From Anderseniella sp963700895 (GTDB taxonomy: Bacteria > Pseudomonadota > Alphaproteobacteria > Rhizobiales > Aestuariivirgaceae): 64,000 nucleotides of DNA. Each line of letters opens with the position of its first letter. Within the stretch, counting starts at the first letter, position 1. The stretch is from NCBI GenBank assembly GCA_963700895.1, contig CAVOZI010000008.1, forward strand, positions 124,001 through 188,000. The letters run 5' to 3'. Position numbers and translations under genes: made by a program. The notes beneath the pieces were generated by a model that searched no databases, was not told the DNA's origin, and saw only the letters and a list, made by a program, of their open reading frames with translations. Shown piece by piece: positions 59,303-64,000 of this stretch.

Positions 59303-60424
59303 ATGGCAGACACCGGCTGGCAGGAAGCTGAAGACGGCGCGCTTAAGGGATTGAAGGTGCTGGACCTGAGCCGTGTGCTGGCCGGTCCCTATGCCACCCA
59401 GATGCTCGGCGATCATGGCGCCGATGTGCTGAAGGTCGAAGCGCCCGGCGGCGATGAGACACGCCGTTGGGGCCCGCCCTTCATCGGTGACACGGCAGCT
59501 TATTTCATGGGCGTCAACCGCAACAAGCGCGGGCTGGTGCTGGACCTGAATACGCCGCAGGGCCAGCAGGCCCTGGGCGGCCTGATGGCCGGCGCGGACG
59601 TGATGATCGAGAACTTCAAGAAGGGCACGCTGGACAAATGGGGCTTTGACCGGGCCCGGCTGGAGCGCGACTTCCCGCATCTCATCCATTGCCGCATTAC
59701 CGGCTATGGCGACGACGGCCCATGTGGCGGTTTGCCCGGCTATGATGCGGTGCTGCAGGCCATGTCGGGCATGATGAGCATCAACGGCGAGACGGGTGGG
59801 CGGGCGCTGCGCGTCGGTATTCCCGTGTGCGACCTGGTGACCGGTCTCAACGCCATCATCGGCATTCTGATGGCGGTGCGCGAGCGCGAGGCGAGCGGCA
59901 AGGGGCAGGTGGTGGACGTGTCGCTGCTGGATGCAGGCCTTGCCATGCTGCATCCGCACTCGGCAAACTTCCTGGCGACCGGCAAGGTGCCGGGACGCAC
60001 CGGCAATGCGCATCCCAACATCACCCCGTACGATAGTTACGAGATAGCCACCGGGCCGATTTTTCTGGCCGTCGGGTCTGACCGCCAGTTCGCAAGGCTG
60101 TGCGAGATGATCGGTGTGCCGGGGCTCGCGGTTGAGCCCCGCTTTGCCAGCAATGCCGACCGCTGTGCGCACCGCGCCGAACTGAAGGCGCTGCTGGAAC
60201 AGGCGCTGGCGGGCTTCGAGGTGGACACCCTGGCGGCTGAACTCAACCGGGCAGGTGTGCCCGCAGCACCCGTGCTCGACCTGTCGCAGGCGCTGAACCA
60301 TCCGCAGACCGAGGCGCGCGGCATGGTCTGGGAGCAGGGCGGTTATCGCTCCGTGGGATCGCCGGTGCACCTGTCCCGCACCCCGGCGAAGCTGCGCCGT
60401 GGCCCGCCGAAGCTGGAGGAGTGA
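59303..60424 (+). CDS. CaiB/BaiF family (class III) CoA-transferase
   Basis: The 373-residue class III CoA-transferase has LKGLKVLDLSRVLAGPYATQMLGDHGADVLKVEAPGGDETRRWGPP, FMGVNRNKRGLVLDLNTPQGQQAL, the catalytic-Asp region GLPGYDAVLQAMSGMMSING, VVDVSLLDAGLAMLHP and a C-terminal NHPQTEARGMVWE. It moves CoA between an organic acid and a donor acyl-CoA. AGGAAGG lies 5 nt before ATG 59303; ATG 59300 is adjacent. With the preceding dehydrogenase it probably activates and oxidises a carboxylic acid of unknown identity. Confidence 0.9.
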   Translation: MADTGWQEAEDGALKGLKVLDLSRVLAGPYATQMLGDHGADVLKVEAPGGDETRRWGPPFIGDTAAYFMGVNRNKRGLVLDLNTPQGQQALGGLMAGADVMIENFKKGTLDKWGFDRARLERDFPHLIHCRITGYGDDGPCGGLPGYDAVLQAMSGMMSINGETGGRALRVGIPVCDLVTGLNAIIGILMAVREREASGKGQVVDVSLLDAGLAMLHPHSANFLATGKVPGRTGNAHPNITPYDSYEIATGPIFLAVGSDRQFARLCEMIGVPGLAVEPRFASNADRCAHRAELKALLEQALAGFEVDTLAAELNRAGVPAAPVLDLSQALNHPQTEARGMVWEQGGYRSVGSPVHLSRTPAKLRRGPPKLEE

Positions 60425-60427
60425 GGC

Positions 60428-61120
60428 TCAGCCGGACTTTGTCCCGCTCAGCATTTCGCGCTTCCAGGCGAAGCCGGGTTTGCGTTCCACGGCGAAGCCT
60501 GCAGCGGCAAGATTCCGGCGCACCCAGCCGGCTGCGGCATAGGTGGCGCAGCTGCCGCCCGGCCTGGTGTGATCGTAAACGGCCTGCATCAGGTCTGCCG
60601 ACCACATGTCCGGGTTGCGCGCCGGGCTGAAACCGTCGAGATACCAGGCATCGGCTGACTCTCTCCACGAGGACACCCGCTCAAGTGCTTGACCTGACTC
60701 AATATTCAGACTTGTCTGGGAGTCAAGCTCGAGTATCGCGTCCGGCCCGGTCTGGCGCCATGCCTGCAGGAAATGGTGTGCCAGCGGAGCCAGTTCCGGC
60801 CACCTCGACAGGGCGCGCGCCATGTCGTCTGCCGCCATCGGGTAGGCCTCGAACGAGGTGAAGTGCAAATGCTGGCCGGGCTTGCGCGTGGCGATCCACT
60901 GACGCCATGTCTCGAGCAAGTTGAGCCCCGTGCCGAAGCCCAGTTCGGCAATGTGAAAATGCGCCACCCCCAGCCATCGCGCTGGCAGCCCGTTGCCGGC
61001 GATGAACACGTGCGCACACTCGGCGCGGCCGTCCTCGCGCGAATAGAACTGGTCGCCAAAGCGTACCGACCGGGGGTGGCCCGTGTCGTCCCAGTCAAGT
61101 TCGTGCGCGGTCTCTGGCAT
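60428..61120 (-). CDS. mnmD: tRNA 5-methylaminomethyl-2-thiouridine methyltransferase (MnmD; MnmC N-domain)
   Basis: The 230-residue SAM-dependent methyltransferase has HPRSVRFGDQFYSREDGRAECAHVFIAGNGLP, the SAM-binding HIAELGFGTGLNLLETW, LHFTSFEAYPM, ADAWYLDGFSPARNPDMWSADLM and ATYAAAGWVRRNLAAAGFAVERKPGFAWKREML. All are hallmarks of the MnmC methyltransferase domain, here without the fused FAD oxidase. It makes the last step of mnm5s2U34 formation in tRNA. A divergent gene 23 nt away encodes the MnmC oxidase-like half. ATG 61120 matches the family N-terminus. Confidence 0.9.
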   Translation of the reverse strand: MPETAHELDWDDTGHPRSVRFGDQFYSREDGRAECAHVFIAGNGLPARWLGVAHFHIAELGFGTGLNLLETWRQWIATRKPGQHLHFTSFEAYPMAADDMARALSRWPELAPLAHHFLQAWRQTGPDAILELDSQTSLNIESGQALERVSSWRESADAWYLDGFSPARNPDMWSADLMQAVYDHTRPGGSCATYAAAGWVRRNLAAAGFAVERKPGFAWKREMLSGTKSG

Positions 61121-61143
61121 TGTGGCTCCAGCCCCGTTATCAG

Positions 61144-62271
61144 ATGGCCATGACATCTATCGCGACGCCGGACAAATCGCCAGACCTGCTCGTCATTGGA
61201 GCAGGCGCGGCGGGTCTGTGGACAGCGTGGAAGGCGGTCAATGCAGGCCTGTCGGTGACCGTGATGGAGAAGGGCCGGGTGGGGGACGGCGCCAGCGGCG
61301 GCATCCTCGGCGCGCTGATGCCACACCGGCCAAGCCAGTGGACGGCGTCAAAGCAGTTCCAGCTCGAAGCGCTGACCGGACTGGCGTCAGAGATTGCGCT
61401 GCTTGAAGAGGCGAGCGGTATACCCTGCGGCTACCGCCGCTGCGGCCGGCTGATGCCCATCGACGGCGAACGCCGCCTTGAAGAACACAAGGGCTGGCAG
61501 CAGGCCGCCGCGCAAAACTGGCAAGGCGCAGGCGCGCGCTGGGACATCCTGCAAAGCCTGCCTGCAAAGTGGACCGACATGATGGCGCCGGCGCTGGCCT
61601 ACGATTTCGACAGCCTGAGTGCCCGGGTCAATCCGCGCGCCTTGCTGGCCTCCCTTGCTGCCGGGGTGCGGGCGAGGGGCGGCGCAATCGTCGAGGGCGC
61701 CGGGGTCAGTGAGGCTGCATCGCTGCCGGCGGGGCATGTGGTGGTGGCCGCCGGTCACGACAGCTTCGGCCTGCTGGCGGCGGCCGGCTTGCCCGGCATG
61801 GGCTGGGGCGTGAAGGGCGAGGCGGTGCTGCTCAGGCCGGCGAAGCCGTTGCCGCCGGACTTGCCGATCCTCTACCGGGGGGGCACCTATGTCATCGTTC
61901 ACAATCACGGCCTTGTGGCGGTCGGTTCGACCTCTGAGAGGGATTACGCCGATGCGCGGCCTTCACCGGCGACGGCCACCGGCCTCATGGCGGATGCCGC
62001 CAGCCTGTGCCCGGCGCTGGCGGGCGCTGAACTGGTGGAAAGCTGGGCGGGCATCCGCCCGCGGGCGGCCGGCAGGCAGCCGCTGGTGGGGCCGTTGCCC
62101 GGCAATACGCGCCTCGTTGCCGTGACCGGCGGCTTCAAGATCACGCTCGGCATTGCCCACCGGTTGGCCGATGCGGTGCTGGCGCATGTACAGGGGCAAC
62201 CGGTGAACCTTCCTGCGGGGTTTTCACTGCATGAACAGTTGGTCAATTCGGCACTCATCGATCGTCGGTAA
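61144..62271 (+). CDS. FAD-dependent oxidoreductase (MnmC oxidase-domain/DAO-like)
   Basis: The 375-residue DAO-superfamily protein has the FAD Rossmann motif LLVIGAGAAGLWTAWKAVNAGLSVTVMEKG, GASGGILGALMPHRPSQW, GHVVVAAGHDSFGLL, VGSTSERDY and the C-terminal ESWAGIRPRAAGRQPLVGPLPGNTRLVAVTGGFKITLGIAHRLADAVL. These resemble the MnmC C-terminal oxidase, which demodifies cmnm5U. A GlpD/ThiO-type amino-acid oxidase is an alternative. The divergent pairing with mnmD, 23 nt apart, supports a split MnmC. Start 61144 is chosen; a GTG/ATG set nearby adds or removes a few residues. Confidence 0.78.
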   Translation: MAMTSIATPDKSPDLLVIGAGAAGLWTAWKAVNAGLSVTVMEKGRVGDGASGGILGALMPHRPSQWTASKQFQLEALTGLASEIALLEEASGIPCGYRRCGRLMPIDGERRLEEHKGWQQAAAQNWQGAGARWDILQSLPAKWTDMMAPALAYDFDSLSARVNPRALLASLAAGVRARGGAIVEGAGVSEAASLPAGHVVVAAGHDSFGLLAAAGLPGMGWGVKGEAVLLRPAKPLPPDLPILYRGGTYVIVHNHGLVAVGSTSERDYADARPSPATATGLMADAASLCPALAGAELVESWAGIRPRAAGRQPLVGPLPGNTRLVAVTGGFKITLGIAHRLADAVLAHVQGQPVNLPAGFSLHEQLVNSALIDRR

Positions 62272-62380
62272 CCTTGCATGATAGCTATGGTTGGTTTTCC
62301 GGGGGCGGGACTGTATGATTGTCGTGATTGGGGTGCCGGTGTGCGTCGCGCGCCCTGAGCAAATGTGGCGGAACACCTAA

Positions 62381-63713
62381 ATGATCCCGAAGTCCGACGA
62401 CCTGGACTATGCAACCGAATATACCTCGGCGCTTCATTCCGGCGTGCCGAAGACCTTGCGTGTGTTCGTCATGATGTGCCTGGTGGCACTTGTCGCGTTC
62501 ATCGGCTGGGCAAGCTGGGCCAAGCTGGATGAAGTGGCGCGTGGTGAGGGCCGGGTGGTAGCGTCCGGCAGGAACCAGCTTCTGCAGAGCCTCGAAGGCG
62601 GCATCGTCAAGGAAATCTTCGTCAAGACCGGTGATCGCGTAAAGCAGGGCGATGTGCTGATCCGCATCGACGACACGGGCTTCTCGTCGAACCTCGGCGA
62701 GATCGAGTTCGAAGCAGCTGAACCTGATGGCGCAGATTGCCCGGCTTGAACACGAGACGAACCCCGATGCAACCGGTGAACCGGTCTTTCCCGAGGCCGT
62801 TAGCCGGCGGTCGCCAGGCCTGGTCGAAAGCGAATTGAGACTGTACCGGGCGCGGCGCCAGAGCCTTGATGTCCAGACGCAGATCCTCAAGGAGCGCGTC
62901 CAGCAAAAGACCCTGGAGATGGAGGAGACGCGCACCAACCTCATCCGGCTTGAGGAAAACCTCAAGTTGGCGCTGGAAGAAGAGTCCATCAAGAAGCCGC
63001 TGGCGCTCTCCGGCGTTGTGCCGAAGACGGATGTCATCCGGCTGCAGCGCGAGATCGCCGACCTGCGTGGCCAGATCGGCGTTGCCTATGACAGCATTCC
63101 GCGGCTCGAAGCGGGCATCCGCGAGGCCAAGGGGCAGGTGCAGGAGCAGCGTTTGCGCTACCTTCAGGAAGCCCAGGCCGAACTGGGTCAGCGCCGGGCC
63201 GAGCAAGCCATCATCGATGAAAGCATCCGCGGCGCGCAGGACAAGGTGACCCGCACCGACATTCGCTCACCTGTCGACGGCATCGTCAACGCACTCAACG
63301 TCAACACGGTGGGCTCCGTGGCAAGGCCCGGCGAGGTTCTGGCCGAAATCGTGCCGCTCGAGGACGCGCTGCGCATCGAGGCCCGCATCCGCCCTGCCGA
63401 CATCGCCTTTGTCCACCCCGAACAGCAGGCGCTGGTCAAGATCACCGCCTATGACTTCTCCATTTTTGGCGGGCTGGACGGCGTGGTCGAGAAAATCTCC
63501 CCGGACAGCGCCATCGATGAGGCAACCCGCGAAGTCTATTATACGGTCACGATTAAAACTTTATCGAACCAGTTAGGCGGAAAGAATCAAAATCTCTCTA
63601 TCTTCCCCGGAATGATCGCAAGTGTCGACATTCTGACGGGAAAGAAGAGTGTACTGGACTACTTACTCAAGCCAATCAACAAGGCTCGCACGGAGGCATT
63701 GCGGGAACGCTAA
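62381..63713 (+). pseudogene. HlyD-family type I secretion periplasmic adaptor gene with a +1 frameshift
   Basis: Two frames together give a ~443-residue membrane-fusion protein of the HlyD/PrtE/LapC type. The first (from ATG 62381) encodes DYATEYTSALHSGVPKTLRVFVMMCLVALVAFIGWASWAKLDEVARGEGRVV, one membrane span and the first lipoyl half, up to NLGEIEF (62705-62710). One extra base at about 62711 shifts the frame. Homology resumes with KQLNLMAQIARLEHETNPD and continues through a long coiled-coil hairpin to GMIASVDILTGKKSVLDYLLKPI. The last ~170 nt use unusually A/T-rich codons. A probable LapG-like proteinase gene follows. No TolC or ABC gene is in the window. Confidence 0.82.
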
Positions 63714-63744
63714 AGGTTTAAATACTGCTTTAAAGCTTTTTAAA

Positions 63745-64000
63745 CTGCGTTCCTCAAACTCCCCTGTCACCTCATCCACCGGCTTCTGGACAGCACTGGC
63801 GTTGGTTTCTGCCCTGTTGCTGCCAGCTCTTGGCGCTGCACCGGCGCGTGCGATCACCCCGCATGACATTGCCGGGCCAAACGGGGGCGCGGCGGCTTCC
63901 TCAAGCCTGCCCGGTATCTTTGGCGCTATGGAACTGCGCACCAATGCGGCCCGCGGCGCCGAACGCTGGCCGGAGGTGATGGCGCGCGCCACTAAGGAGC
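63745..64000 (+). CDS. N-terminal part of a probable transglutaminase-like cysteine proteinase (LapG/BTLCP), truncated by window edge
   Basis: Frame 1 is open to the window end and reads as a signal peptide (GFWTALALVSALLLPALGAAPARA) followed by LPGIFGAMELRTNAARGAERWPEVMAR. That matches the mature N-terminus of bacterial transglutaminase-like cysteine proteinases (LFGTVEF-type motif, then W plus a helix). These periplasmic proteinases cleave adhesins exported by type I systems and are often adjacent to a HlyD/LapC-type adaptor, as here. No ATG, GTG or TTG lies upstream of the hydrophobic core: CTG 63745 or an internal TTG at 63796 is the candidate, or the frame is damaged upstream. Confidence 0.5.
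   Translation, partial: MRSSNSPVTSSTGFWTALALVSALLLPALGAAPARAITPHDIAGPNGGAAASSSLPGIFGAMELRTNAARGAERWPEVMARATKE

Noticed and set aside
1..64000. tRNA, rRNA, CRISPR arrays, insertion sequences and prophage genes
   Set aside because: None was recognised by reading both strands. There are no regularly spaced repeats, transposase or integrase motifs.

Overview
The window is high-GC, gene-dense bacterial chromosome. Its gene complement points to an aerobic alphaproteobacterium, probably of the Hyphomicrobiales (Rhizobiales) or a marine relative. Indicators include ArfB, a stand-alone MnmD, a host-attachment-family protein, tandem UspA proteins, many ABC uptake systems and CoA-dependent catabolic genes. 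I see no phage genes, transposases, CRISPR arrays, rRNA or tRNA genes. Taxonomy is inferred from gene content only.

Region 1 (about 0.3-17.3 kb) is the most distinctive part: a corrinoid-dependent one-carbon (methylated amine) cluster. It has three non-pyrrolysine MttB-superfamily methyltransferases (4053-5630 minus, 6767-8332 plus, 15725-17296 plus). With them are a RamA-like corrinoid-activating Fe-S/ASKHA protein, a methyltetrahydrofolate methyltransferase, a 'virulence factor' family small protein, MetF, a BHMT-like homocysteine methyltransferase, a 4Fe-4S protein, a GFA-family protein, DUF1638 and a LysR regulator. The likely logic is: methylated substrate, then MttB, then a corrinoid protein, then methyl-THF, then MetF oxidation or homocysteine methylation. 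No corrinoid-binding (B12-domain) protein is present in the window. Several members carry Arg/Gly-rich terminal tails. Palindromes upstream of lysR and metF look like operators.

Region 2 (17.6-27.9 kb) holds a frameshifted peptide-type solute-binding protein gene, then a SABATH-type carboxyl methyltransferase, an Ldh-family dehydrogenase and an LhgO-like oxidase. A taurine/nitrate-type ABC transporter follows, whose permease carries an unusual ~360-residue insert. Last is a PhnW-like aminotransferase homologue without the PLP lysine.

Region 3 (28.0-34.5 kb) holds uracil-DNA glycosylase, a pair of paralogous ParA-like ATPases (the second with a degenerate P-loop), a TerC-type membrane protein, agmatine deiminase plus N-carbamoylputrescine amidase, and Hsp20.

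Region 4 (34.6-45.3 kb) is a dipeptide/oligopeptide ABC importer divergent from an amidase, M81 metallopeptidase and RidA set. It is followed by a FAH-family hydrolase interrupted by one in-frame TGA, and a PanE-like reductase.

Region 5 (45.3-64 kb) contains a DMT exporter, ArfB, stress proteins, an ABC/FtsX/adaptor export system, acyl-CoA dehydrogenases and a CaiB-type CoA transferase. It also has nitronate monooxygenase, a dihaem cytochrome c, divergent MnmD and MnmC1-like oxidase genes, a frameshifted HlyD-type secretion adaptor, and the start of a probable LapG-like cysteine proteinase gene. Three genes in the window are interrupted (two apparent +1 frameshifts, one TGA), so sequencing error and real decay both need considering.
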